The translations under genes were made by a program, and so were the position numbers. The notes below the pieces were generated by a model, which was given only the letters and a program-made list of their open reading frames with translations, made no database searches and was not told where the DNA came from. From assembly GCA_037975125.1 (NCBI GenBank), contig CM075853.1, forward strand, positions 91,301,794 to 91,365,793: 64,000 bases of DNA. Direction: 5' to 3'. This document shows, one piece after another, positions 28,323 through 40,301 of the stretch (the first letter of the stretch is position 1; each line of letters starts with the position of its first letter). This stretch comes from Latrodectus hesperus. Its lineage: Eukaryota; Arthropoda; Arachnida; Araneae; Theridiidae.

Positions 28323-30599
28323 GCATACCATAAAATCTAAATGCATCATTAAATGTACACTTTATATTAATTTTTATTTGCTTTTCATTAATGGGGTTTT
28401 AATTAGAATAGCAATATTATGTGCTTAAAAACCATCAATAATTATTGTGTATTTAAAAAAAAATACATCAATATAGAGGATTAGAAACCACAATACCTCG
28501 AAAGAATGTAATATTAGATTTATTAAATTTCATTGTTAATTTAATAAAAGAGATACTCACTATAGACGTGGAAATTATTGTATTAAAAATTTTATGCTGA
28601 TGATAGCAGAAATCGTTACAAATCTCTCCTATTTAAGAGAATTCATGGTTAGAGAAATTTGTTTTTTCTTAATTTTAAAATTCGATTTAAATTAAGGTTC
28701 CTTTGTAGCTCTGTAGACTTTCATCAAAGTGCTAAACTAAGGTATAAGAGCAAAAAGAAAGAGAAGCAAAATAAATTCCTTTCTGGAATCTATTCGTAGG
28801 CTAATTTTGCAAACTATTTGTGATTATTTCGTCTACGCTGCACAAGATAATTAATTTAGCTAAAAACAGAGAATATTGCACAGGAATATAGTTACTATTA
28901 TAATCTCATAGTTATATGATATTTTAAAGCCATTAGAGGTTTACCCTCATAAGCAGTGTCTAATTGATCCCCGGGGAACCATTAATAGCTCGTTACTTTA
29001 TTTCACATTTATAATAACTGCAGTCTACACCAGCGGAAGACTTATTACCATAATTACATTCTTTTCATAAAATGCTTTGCAATCTATTACTATGAAACAA
29101 TGAGATATTACCTAAGTATGTTTTTTTACATGAAATATAACATACTTTTGCTATTATTATAATTTACTGCGAACCCACTACGTTTAAGTATTAAGTTATA
29201 TCGAATTTTAGTAAATATAAAAAAAATAATAAATATTTGTTTTTAAGTTAATACTTTAAAATTGATTAATTTTAGTAAAACAATTATTAAAATTTAACTC
29301 TTTTATTGCATATATGAATCGTGCATAATTTCTAATTTTATAATTTTTTTATATTTCTAAGCATGAAATTTAAAAAATGAGATATTATAATTTTAATTTA
29401 TAAATTAATCACTTTGATACAATTATAGATAAATATTTAAAAAAATGAAATATTTAATTTGATTATTGAAAACTAATTAGGGGTACATAAATAGTTAAAA
29501 CATAAGATTTAAATAATAAAGGAAAATTGAGAAATTTTACTAACAAAAAGAATATTTTGAAAACAATTATTAATATTTGACGTGCTTTCCATATATTAAT
29601 ACATTTCTATGTATTAAAAACTTTAAATTCATTCAGATTCACATAAATAGAAACTCATTTTATTACGTTAAATTTAACTTGGTCACGTGGTATAGTGATG
29701 AGAGAATTAAAAAATCTTTTATATTTATTGATTTGTTGAATATGTGATATTTTTTGATATCAGCATTCATTCGTGAGTACATTAGTATATAAGCTTTGTG
29801 TTCAATAGTGGTTAAAAAAACTAATCAAGAAATTGTAAGAAAGAATTTTTTTAATATAATATCTCATGTATTTCTTGAAATCTAATAAATCAAGAAATAG
29901 TTATTATTTTTTTATATGTTATTGCCTAAAAATTAAATTTACGAAGTGACAGATAAATTTGTACAAGGTTAGATTTTGTATTCCTACCAAAATTCTGCTT
30001 TTTATCGAATTAAAAATCTATTTAATTTAAAATATATATTTTAAATAAAAATATAGCATCTAGTAGGAAGGAATCCAAAGCTGCATACGGCTTGTGAATT
30101 GAGGTATAATATATGGACGTACTTTTTCAAAACATTTAGAAAATTAATATTTTTTGACATCTTCTGTAAGTTTTTTTAAATTTATGATTAATTTTTAAAA
30201 TTTCAAATTTCAAAATATTATATTTGAGGCTTCAATAATCAACACTTTGCCGTATCATATCTTTGTTAACCATTCAGTTTATAATTATTTGTCCCAAATC
30301 AAAAGAAGTCAAGAATAAATTAAAGTCTATTGGATTTTCCTGTACCCAGTGTGATAGATGCAACAGTTTTGTTTATATGGTGATAATATAATAACATAAG
30401 ATCATTTTTTCTTCTCAAGAAAGTCGAATAAATTTATGCAGAATTTCAGTCGTAAAGATATAGAATTCTTCTTGAATTTCACTCTCAGTTTTTTTCATCA
30501 CGTCTAGCATATTTAATTATTATACAATTTTCTTCGGATAAACATAACATACACAGTTATGTGTACTCGGTTACTTAATCACACAATTTTGAAAGTTAA
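28323..30599. other. AT-rich stretch, no gene seen
   Basis: Only AT-rich DNA with poly-A/T runs; no feature supported. Confidence 0.7.
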
Positions 30600-30604
30600 T
30601 TGTT

Positions 30605-30810
30605 GTTGTGGCTTATCCTCCAAATGTCTGACGAAGTCAGACAAGGTCCATCAGATCATTGACCTTGAGGAAATCGAGGACCAGAGGGGGGGTGAGTAAA
30701 TGTCCTCTCTGGAGAGTCCCAAACCGTCCAGGATGTGTAGGAGAAGCCAGTTTAGGTTTACATTTAAAGCAAACTTCAAAGATTTTCTTGCTTTTGAGTT
30801 ACGAGAAACC
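30605..30810 (-). pseudogene. Possible LINE 3' end (C-terminus of polyprotein)
   Basis: On the minus strand one frame reads NLNWLLLHILDGLGLSREDI and, after a frame change, LVLDFLKVNDLMDLV followed by a stop, then a short tail ending CCACAACAACAA. This resembles the last residues of some arthropod non-LTR retrotransposon proteins, which end in an LDF-x-x-x-x-x-LMDL-type motif. Similarity is from memory and short, so the assignment is tentative; a SINE tail is the alternative. The plus-strand frame at 30659-30886 is its shadow. Confidence 0.42.
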
Positions 30811-32790
30811 TCTTATATGGCCGTTTTGTGGAAAGTTAGTACCTTCTCTTTGTGATAATAATATAAAGATGAAAAGAAAAGCGTAGGTTTTCCTTTAGAA
30901 GAATGGTTCTGACAATTTCATTACAATTTCTTCCCAACAAAAGTTATTTTTTGGATTTGCGATGCTTTAAGAATTAGTTTAATATTCCACATCATAAAAA
31001 CGAATCAACACGAGAAGAATTTATATTTTATTCTTAAACTATCTACCGCTTAATATATAAACTGGATTTTGATTAAGCCAAATGTATTTGACATTATTAA
31101 ATTGACCATCAAATTGAACATTATAAAAGATACACAATATGAAACTTTAATTATGTATGCCCCAAAAAAATTGGAGCTAAAAACTCACCACTGTCTATAA
31201 AATGATTGAAATATTTTACTTCTACCGAATAAAATTAATTGCAAATAAAGCTATTCTTTCATTTATATCATGAAATATTTCTTTTCAAAAGTAATTTTAG
31301 GAAATATTTAAGTTTAATAGAGAGCATATTTAAATGCATTATTGCAACCTCGCGATTTTACTTTTCACAATTGTAAATTATGGAAATCTTCCAGTATTAA
31401 GCATTCGTTATAATTAAATCAAACAAATTATAATAAAATTCCATTTTATTGCAATCAAGTTATGCAGTTATTTTTTAAATGTAAATTTAAACTCATTATT
31501 CCTACAGGAATAATTATAATTGGATAATTGGATTAATAATTGGCCATTAATTTTTTCAAATTTTAATATTAACACACATTATGTCGTTTTACATAGTTAA
31601 TTATGATACATAAAATAAAAAATTTTCATTTAAGATACCTTCAGCAGTAATATATATTTTTAAAGTGCTTTTTGCATAAATATTTCAATTGAATGCATCT
31701 CAAAAAATATCTAAGTATTACAAAAATATTAAAACGAGTCAATTTTAATGTCCACAAGAATTTAATGATATATTTTCTTACACTATGATAAACATTTTTA
31801 AAATAACACACAATTAATTTGATAATTTCTGTAAATTTAAAATATTTTTAAAACATTTCTCTAATTTGATTAAATAAAAATAGCTAACTAACTAATAAAA
31901 GAATATATACCTGAAAATCAAAACAACTCTGAATAATACAAAATTTATAACATAACTTAATAGGTTTACTTAGCGCTATTTTTTCATGAACTGAGTTTTA
32001 GTGAAAGTTATTCTGTTTAAAAATTTTTTATTTGGAAACGTAAATGGAAACTTCGTTGTACAATTTCAATATGCAATCACTAGGCATAAATAATGTATTC
32101 AATAATGATATTTCTTTTCAACAAGATGAACGTAACAAGTTCATAAGGTAGATACACATTTTTACAATAATTAAAATATTATTTGTAGAGAAAAATTTAG
32201 ATAAATAAAATATTAGTTATTCTCGATTAGCAGATAAAAAAAAATTAATTCCAATACACTAACTAAAACAATATTTTTCATGAATTCAGGAAATAATAAT
32301 CTCAAAAATAAATTCTTATCATTGGTATTGAAAACTACCTGTTAAAGTAAGGACAATAAATATTTTTATTTTCTTATAAAAGCTTTCCCCTTTTTAAATC
32401 ATTAAGTTGCTCAATAAATGATGTACATTGTTAGTGACTTACCAAGATAAATCTTTAAACATTATTATACATAATATATATAATTTAAACACTCACTTAC
32501 ACATAGATTGATTTTTATCTCTTCCATCCACTTTTTATCTTTTTTCTTATCACTTACGAAATTGTTCACACCACGCATACAATTATATGTCTCATCAATG
32601 GTATTGCTGAATCAATTTGTGTTTACCACACTAGCTCAATTTATGACTTTTTTGGTTTAAATTTAAACTCTACTTGTTTTATTTTAAAAGGGATTAAAAA
32701 TATTACATCATTGTTTTTCTATTAAAGTGATTGAATTTGTTTTTACAAAACACACACCTTATTTGCATGAATAGTCTTTTACAAATTTTA
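30811..32790. other. AT-rich stretch, no gene seen
   Basis: No coding or repeat pattern recognised. Confidence 0.7.
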
Positions 32791-32796
32791 GATTTT

Positions 32797-33121
32797 TACA
32801 ACAAGCCAGGGGGCAATAAAATCCCTGTCTCCTTACCACGAGTTGTTGGTGTCGCTTGTTTCCGGGTGACAACTGGACATGACTATCTACAAAGGCATCT
32901 GCATCGAATAGGTGTAATGGACTCTGCTCGATGTCCATTGTGCAAATCATGATAATATGGATACTGCTCACCTCAAGAGCTGCCCTGAAGTTTTAAAGTT
33001 TATGACTGACAACTCTTTTGAGGCTACTAAAGGACTTTATTCTTGTTTTTATACTTGTTCATCTTTTCATTGGGCTGCTCGTCGATTAATGGCAGAGATG
33101 TCGAGGACGGGCGTAGGATAA
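32797..33121 (+). pseudogene. Non-LTR retrotransposon (LINE) 3' fragment with CCHC motif
   Basis: The frame reads RVVGVACFRVTTGHDYLQRH, then LHRIGVMDSARCPLCKS. After a small frameshift near 32949 it continues DNMDTAHLKSCPEVLKFM and ends RRLMAEMSRTGVG with a stop at 33119-33121. C-P-L-C followed by H-x4-C is the C-terminal zinc-knuckle-like motif of Jockey/R1-type LINE polyproteins, and the RLTTGHD-type sequence before it belongs to the same region. Reverse transcriptase and endonuclease are absent, as usual for 5'-truncated copies. No poly-A tail or target duplication was identified. Confidence 0.8.
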
Positions 33122-35627
33122 GAAAAATTTTACAATCACCTTTCTTGATTTTAATATTTCATAAAGTAGTTAGTATGTAAATAACATGAAAAATGATATT
33201 ATAAATAATATAGCTTGAATAATCCATTTTCATAGAACATTGGAAATAAAATAATAAATTAATTTGTGAAATGCTACATGAAACTGCAAAAAATCATATA
33301 TTTTGAAAGGTTATTCAAATTTCTTAAAAATTGAAATCTCTAATATTTATTTCATTAAAATTAATAGAATATTTTAGAGATATTTGTCATTATTCATGAG
33401 TGTATTTATTGTTTTTAAAACTTTAAAAAAGCATACATCTTTTTAATTTTCGTTAGATTTTTTGAAAATGCTTTTTGAGTATCCTATCAGATCTAATGAA
33501 GCATTATACTTTTTTGTGTCTCTCAGGATGGTAAATATCAATAATTTAAAAATTGTTCACAAAACCACAAAAAAATCATTAAATAGTAAAATAATATTTA
33601 CTGAAACTCATTTGCCGCAATTAAATTCTTTGATATAGATATATTTCTCTCACAGCAGACATTTATACAGAATAAGTTTCGAAAAGTAGTTTTAAAAGTA
33701 AAATATACGAAGTGGAATTTATTTTGTGAAAAAGAAAAATTGAAATAAATTATGAATCATATTTCCTATAAGAATAATTACAGGAAACAAATGTTTTTTT
33801 CAGGTAAACTTTAATTTATGCATTTGAAAAAATCAGCGTGAAGGAAATCTAAATGAATATTTGCTGTAAAGTAAATAAATATATTGAACTTATATATAGG
33901 AATTCTATAATTTTTTTACATATTGTTCTTTTTTTACACTAAAATTTCTAAATCAAAATAAAAGAAATAATCTGGATTACTTTGTATTAAAAATATCAAA
34001 CATAGTATCCACTATCTTTCATTACTACTATATACAGAACTTAATATTACAATATATAGCAAAATCTTGATTAAAACTTATTCATTTGAGAAAATGTTTC
34101 CTGTCAAGTTTTTAACCATTTCCTTAATTATTGTTTGAAAATAAAAAGAGAATATTTAAGATAGTATGTGGTTGAAAGTAAAGTTGTGAAATGGTATGTT
34201 TTAAATAATGTATTTTTTGTTAAACTAAAAGAATAATTTATTGATATATTAGCTCTTTTTATATCATTTGGAGAAATATAATCTTAATTAGTTTTATCGC
34301 ATATAATATTAAATATTTTATTTCCTTAAATATTATAAATTATTAATATTACTAAATTTATTCCTTTAAATGTTATATTATAAAGAAACGTAACTTCTTT
34401 TTAAAAAGTTCTAACTTTTCTTCTGAAACACATTCCCAGATTTTCTTTCCTATTGAAAATATATTAAAAATTGCTCAAAAATAATTGTGAATATTTTCTA
34501 TACTTTTCATAATGAAGTAGTTAGGAAGGTTTGTTTCATAAAAATGTTTTAGTGACTTTGAAATATTAATGAAAAAAATAATTTTTTTTTGCAAAAAGAG
34601 CTGTAAAAAAGGAATTTTTGTAATAAAATTATAAAATTTTGTTTTTACAAACTATTATGAATTTTAAAGGTATTTATTTTCCTATCAATGAAAAATTCCT
34701 TTAATTTTTATTTGTGTGAAAATTTTACGTTGTAAATGAAATCAAATTGTTGCATTAAAATAACTGTAAATATATCATGTATAAGGTGTCCATTAATGTC
34801 TGCGATTCATCACATTTAAATTTCTAATGCTTATAGCTGAAGCCACATAAAAGTTAAACGAAAATACAGGTAATAGGCTATGTTCTTACAATTTTACCTA
34901 CCACACTTTCCATATTAATTCTCAGTATTTAAAGTGTTTATATTTTATACAATACACATAATGTAAGGAAATATGAATAGAAATTTACAAAATGATCCCG
35001 ATTCATTGCAAAAAATGAAATTTCTTGCTCTTGATATTGTTGAGATTACGCCCTGTAGAATATTTATACGGTTTTTGTAGATTTTCCAAACTCTGTGAAG
35101 GAACGAAAGGATAATAATTTTGATTTCGATTTTCGATAAAAATCTCTTTCGTACACAAAATATACACTTCTATTAGTGGCCACAGAACTCGAATTTCAAC
35201 GAAATTTATAAAGTGAGATTCATATTTTTTATAATATGTGCAAAATACGATAATGAATTGACTGGGATGATTACTAAAATGAATATTAGTTAACAGGAAA
35301 CTTAAATCACTTTAATTTTGGTAATGTATGATGTATGTTCAATTTAGCAAACGATTTTTCAATCTCTCTTACTTAAGAGAGAAATTATCAAAATGAGAAA
35401 ACATTCTTGTCCCAATTAAATAATTTCTATATACTCCAAGATTTTAAAATAAGAACTATCCTATTTTGTTAAATTTTATCTATCATGAAACAGAATGTAT
35501 AAAACAAATAAAATACATTTGCAAACTACAGGTGGCGAAATATTAGTTTATTTTTCTCTGTATAAAAACAAAAAGATTTTAAAAATAGCTTAAATAGTAA
35601 TATACTTTATAATCATTGTTAAGAATT

Positions 35628-35628
<1 letters not shown>
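33122..35628. other. AT-rich stretch, no gene seen
   Basis: Nothing supported. A sequence AAGGTGTCCATTAATGTCTG near 34784 resembles some transposon ends, but no partner end was found. Confidence 0.65.

Positions 35629-35705
<77 letters not shown>
35629..35705. repeat. (AT)n microsatellite
   Basis: About 75 bp of AT repeat. Confidence 0.96.
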
Positions 35706-35711
<6 letters not shown>

Positions 35712-37990
35712 TAGTGTATTTAATCAATGTATAATACTTGTTTTACCTAAAAGTTTTTTCCATAAAGTTTTTCATAAATGAAAGTTTTGAGAATTTTTTT
35801 AAAATTTTATATTAAATTTTATTTTTGAGGAACGAGGTTTTATTAGAAACATAAGTGGAACAAATTTTTTATTTTTATATTTTTAATACTTTTGCAATAT
35901 GTAATGAAACATAAGCACAACATGTTTTTACGTTTATGATTTGCAGTAATTGTGGACATATTTCGCAGTTTTTGAATTGATTCAAGAGGTTTAAATTGAA
36001 GTATAAGCATATATTATTTTCCGTAAAATTTTTTTTATTTCTATTGCTTAGGATAGATACGTAATAAGATTTTCATTAATAAGTGAAATATATTTTGTGA
36101 ATTTAAAGTGGTAATTATCTATTTAAAAATATAATTAAAATTAATACATTGCATATTTTAATGTAAAATGATATTTAAGGGCTTGTCATACATTCTTAGA
36201 TTGAAATATACACTAATGATATACAAACGTGATAATGTGTAATATACATTTGTGATAAATGCGCTTATTAAATTACTTATTACTGAAAAATACTGTTTTA
36301 TAGTTTACATTGATTGGGTTTATATGTTATTTTGTTTAATAATTTTTTACTTAAAATGCAAAATTCTACTATAGACTGTTATCAACAATTCTGATTATTA
36401 CACGACTGGATATTTGTTACAACATAGAAAGGAAAATTATAAATGGTAAAAACAAATAACAGGGAAAAAGAAAATCTAATGCAAAAACGTTTTTGTACTC
36501 TTTAAAATATAAATATAAAAAGCTCATTCATTCACTCTTTCACTATTGGAGGGAGCTTTATACTTTTGAAAGTTTTGAATATATAAAAATAAATGTTTTT
36601 CACAATACATATGATGAAGTATCAAAATATAATTTTGTTTTAGTGTTGAATTAATTTAATTTAGAATATTTTAGCAAATTTGTAACTATGTTATTCATAG
36701 CACGCATTAAAGTTTCTGAAAACATGAAAAATGTCCTGACCTGCTATGCACATAATTCATTTGCCTATTTTTTAGATATTTCCTCTTTTATGAACTGAAA
36801 AGAGGGAAAGCATGATTTATCACGAAAAAATGTTTGCCAAAATATATTATAAGCTAAGCAGAGTCAACGAGAAAAGGTGGAATTACACGCCTAGAGAAAA
36901 TTAATTAATTCTCTTTTGTCAAAACAGATACTGTTTTTTAACAGGGCCTGCTAACATTTAGTATACTTATATAAGAGTGTTATACGAAATTTCCTTAATT
37001 AAGTACTCGTTTTTTTATCTCAAGCCAACAAAAGTGAAAACTAGAATTAATTTTAAGCTGAGCTGCCGACGAAACATTCATTTATCATAAGTATTGCTAA
37101 CAAAGTTTAAGGGAAAAATAATTTATTCAGAAATATTTTCTTAAAATCATTTGCTACTAGAGACTTTTTTTAGAGAAGAAAAAGGAAAATTTTTCGTCAT
37201 TTGAAGCACTACTTATTATATACTTTATGCTTATAAAGTGGTTATTACCTTGATTCAAAATTTTAATTACTTTAAAAAATAAATACATGTTTCATATTAT
37301 AGAAATGACGAATTATACTAGAAAATATTGCCATAATCAATGTTTTTAAATTAAATAATTATTTAAAATTATTTTTTACATAAATAGGTATAAAAGAGAT
37401 ATATATTAAGGGTATATTAAAAATTGAGAATAAAAATGAAAAAATAATATGTATTTCTATTTACACGTTTCACACAATATTTTACGTACTTAGACAAATC
37501 TATTATCCAAAATTCTTTCATAATAAATTTTTTTATGAAATCCTTTTAAAATATAAAATGTTATGATGAAAAGTTAAAAAATACAAATAGATTCTAATTG
37601 CAAAAATTCGTTTTATTAGTGATAAAATAAAGAATTTTATTACTTAAGAATTCCAGTATTTATGTAATATTTACTTCACTTCAGTCGATTTCAGTAAAGA
37701 AGGACATGAACGAGCTCACCCACTTATGCAGTTTGTGTCACCATGTATATGTGTGTAAAAATCAATTGAAATATCTACAATGAATAATACTTCAAAAATG
37801 TTTCAACAATGGAGGTAGCTTAGATTTATTTCGTGATGTAAAATTTTTCAAACAAATTTAAGAATTGCTCATATCAGTTAAGAGACAAAATGACAATTAT
37901 GTTAAGTATGTCTAAGTTTTTAATACTCTTATTAAAGAGCTTATTAATAGTTTTTATACCAATACTAATTTTTATTTTAATAAAGAATTT
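35706..37990. other. AT-rich stretch with one exon-like spot
   Basis: No gene seen. A 60 bp GC-richer segment at 37695-37754 is flanked by splice-like sites; it is treated as a speculative finding. Confidence 0.65.
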
Positions 37991-38054
37991 GAGCACAGAT
38001 GCTGTATAATCCAGGATGCAAATGTCTGAATTTTTTTGGCGATGAAGAAATGTT

Positions 38055-38177
38055 TGTCGTTGTGTAATACGACATAACCAAACCCTGAGAAAATAGGTGC
38101 GTGTATTTTTATTGCACTTTAAACTTAAGAGTTTCCTCTTTTCCTTTCAAACTAAGCGGGAATAATATAAAGGAAAA
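38055..38177 (+). repeat. Truncated 5' LTR
   Basis: The sequence from TGTCGTTGTGTAATACGACA to about AATATAAAGGAAA matches the first part of the 3' LTR with few differences (for example CACTTTAAACTTAAGAG against CACTCTAAATTTAAGAG). Similarity then stops, so about 880 bp of this LTR is missing. Confidence 0.85.
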
Positions 38178-39085
38178 AGAAATTCATAAGTATTATTTCT
38201 TATGATGTCATAATATACATATGGATATACATTTTTTTTTATTCCATGTAAAATAAATTTTTTTTAGTGTAGATTATTTTTATTGTTATACATTGATGTG
38301 TTCTAATTAAAATATTTGACCAGAGGATTTGAGAGTGAAGACTCACTGACATTTATTTATATATGTATATAATAATTTTTGCATGGAATTTCTGACGTCA
38401 AACGATTACGTCACTCTTATGGACTGAATTATGGTAGAAATGTGAACTTATTGTATCATATGAAATGGACAAAAACAAAAAGTTGAATCCTGAATATTGT
38501 ACTTTAAATCATTATAATCATGTTATAAAAACAAGTATTGTAAATATTGACTGTGTGAAGTTGCATAAACTGTTATTAATTTCTTTTATATGATTAGGTT
38601 ATGATATGTATAGATAATTGATTATACCATTTCAGATTTTCTTCATAAATTAAAAGAAAAAGTCAACTATCAAATCTGTTACCAAAGTAATAGCCAATTT
38701 TTGTAGATTTTGTTATAGGTCAGGATGGTTTCGGGATTGGTGCACAAGTCCTGTATTCCTAAAAGACTTAGGATAAATTTTAAAAAATCTGTGGGCTAGG
38801 AAAAATAAGTACTGCTGGTGGTACGATATTTTTTTTCTTGTTCTATTATTTAAAGCTTTTAGTTAAACTAACAACACATTTTATAATTTCAACAGATAAT
38901 GCATTTATGAAATTCATGCCATATGTCATGAGGCATATGTACAGATGAGAGATTTATATGAAGTTAACAAGTATGTTTATTTAGAAAACCACAGGGTTCA
39001 TTTTCACTTGTTTTTTATTATATTTCTTTGATTTTAACTTTTATAGAATTAAAAAAAAATATATGAATATATTTTTTTTTCTGTA

Positions 39086-39100
39086 AGTGGGGGAGGATTA
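39086..39100 (+). other. Polypurine tract
   Basis: AGTGGGGGAGGATTA directly precedes the 3' LTR. A purine-rich stretch here is the plus-strand primer site in LTR retroelements, and it supports the orientation and the LTR start. Confidence 0.75.
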
Positions 39101-40103
39101 TGTCGTAGTGTAATACGACATAACCAAACCCTGAGACTATAGGTGTGGGTATTTTTATTGCACTCTAAATTTAAGAGTTTCCTCTTTTCCTTTCAAACTA
39201 AGCGAGAATAATACAAAGGAAAGGATGTAATAAAAATTGGCACAATGAAACAAGTGCAATAAAAGAATAAATTTTTCCTTTCGGAAGGGATGAGTGATCT
39301 GGAGGAAATTGCAGGCAAAGTATATTGTTTTATAATATGTATTATTTGTAAATCTGACCAGTCGGGAATGAGGGAGAGAGATTTCTGACCTATCTCATAG
39401 ATGTATGGGAGGAACTACAGAACTTTGGAAAACCAATGGTGTAAAGAGGAGGAGCTAAGCCGAAAATTATGAAGAGTTAAAAACTGCATCCAATCACAGA
39501 GAAGACACACAGAAGCCCCAGAGAGGCCCGACATAGAAAAGGAGTCCACAATTTAGGACTGGGTCCTCATTGAGCATAAGAAGACGCTAAAACGATGTTA
39601 GTTGTATACAAAATATAAACACCGTATTCCAGAAGGAACCCTGCCTCGAATTTCCAGACTGGTTCTGCAGATGTCCGACAAATAAATGAGTGGACGAGAG
39701 TCTGAGGAGAGATACCAGAGACAGAGAGAAAAGAGGGAAAGCTCATGAGCGATGAGCAAGCCAAGGGAGATCCTGAGCCGATAATGCCATTGATGTTAGG
39801 AGAAAACACAAGTTACTTCTAAAAGGGGTGAGTCTGATCTCTCGTTCCTCATTAAGCTGGTCAAATTCAGTTATGATATTAATGTGTAATTGTCATAAAA
39901 CAAATAATAATTTTAGAATCTCAATTATTTAATCAATTATGTTTTGATTGTAAATGTAAATTTCTCTTGTAATTAAGTTACTAAAATAAATTATTAAGTT
40001 TTATTGTATTTTGTTTTGAATTTATCTCTGTCATTCAATTATTTGAAAAAACGAATCTGGGTTTCCTCGGGATTCTTCGAAAATTACCGAGTTCACCACG
40101 ACA
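39101..40103 (+). repeat. 3' LTR, 1003 bp
   Basis: It starts TGTCGTAGTG and ends CACCACGACA, short inverted ends of the usual TG...CA type. A GC-richer middle (39350-39850) contrasts with AT-rich outer parts. The minus-strand frame at 39567-39809 lies wholly inside it and is not a gene. Confidence 0.85.
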
Positions 40104-40301
40104 ATGTTGCCAAGATGACTTTTTTTAAGGTGCGTAATGACATAAATACTAGAGTTGCCAAAATAGAATTTTCTGCTTAATTCTTATAGGTCTCCATGTC
40201 TATGACGTAATAGAAACCAGGTTGCCAGATACATAAGAAAATCCGCCAAACAAATAACCAAATTCAAAATTTAGCACCCTGGAATTTTTGCTTTTGTGCC
40301 A

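Larger units (their letters stand above)
38055..40103 (+). mobile_element. LTR retrotransposon remnant
   Basis: Bounded by TGTCGT at 38055 and CACGACA at 40103, with a 5 bp target duplication ATGTT (38050-38054 and 40104-40108). It contains a truncated 5' LTR (38055 to about 38177), about 0.9 kb of internal sequence without recognisable coding, a polypurine tract and a long 3' LTR. The structure fits a Ty3/Gypsy- or BEL-like element, but with no coding left the superfamily cannot be named. Most of the 5' LTR and the whole protein-coding interior have been deleted. Confidence 0.85.
37991..40301. mobile_element. MITE split by an LTR retrotransposon
   Basis: The left part, 37991-38054, begins AGCACAGATGCTGTATAATC and runs to GGCGATGAAGAAATGTT. 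The right part, 40104-40301, resumes ATGTTGCCAAGATGAC and ends in the inverted repeat (TTTAGCACCCTGG, TGTGCCA). Joined across the insertion, the two parts follow the uninterrupted copy at 51856-52101 in order. It has no coding capacity. A terminal inverted repeat of TGGCACA-x-x-x-GC type is shared by all four ends. Confidence 0.85.

Noticed and set aside
34784..34810. Possible transposon terminal repeat (AAGGTGTCCATTAATGTCTG)
   Set aside because: No matching inverted partner within a few kilobases and no coding nearby.
39567..39809. 80-residue minus-strand frame
   Set aside because: Lies entirely inside the 3' LTR and has no recognisable domain.
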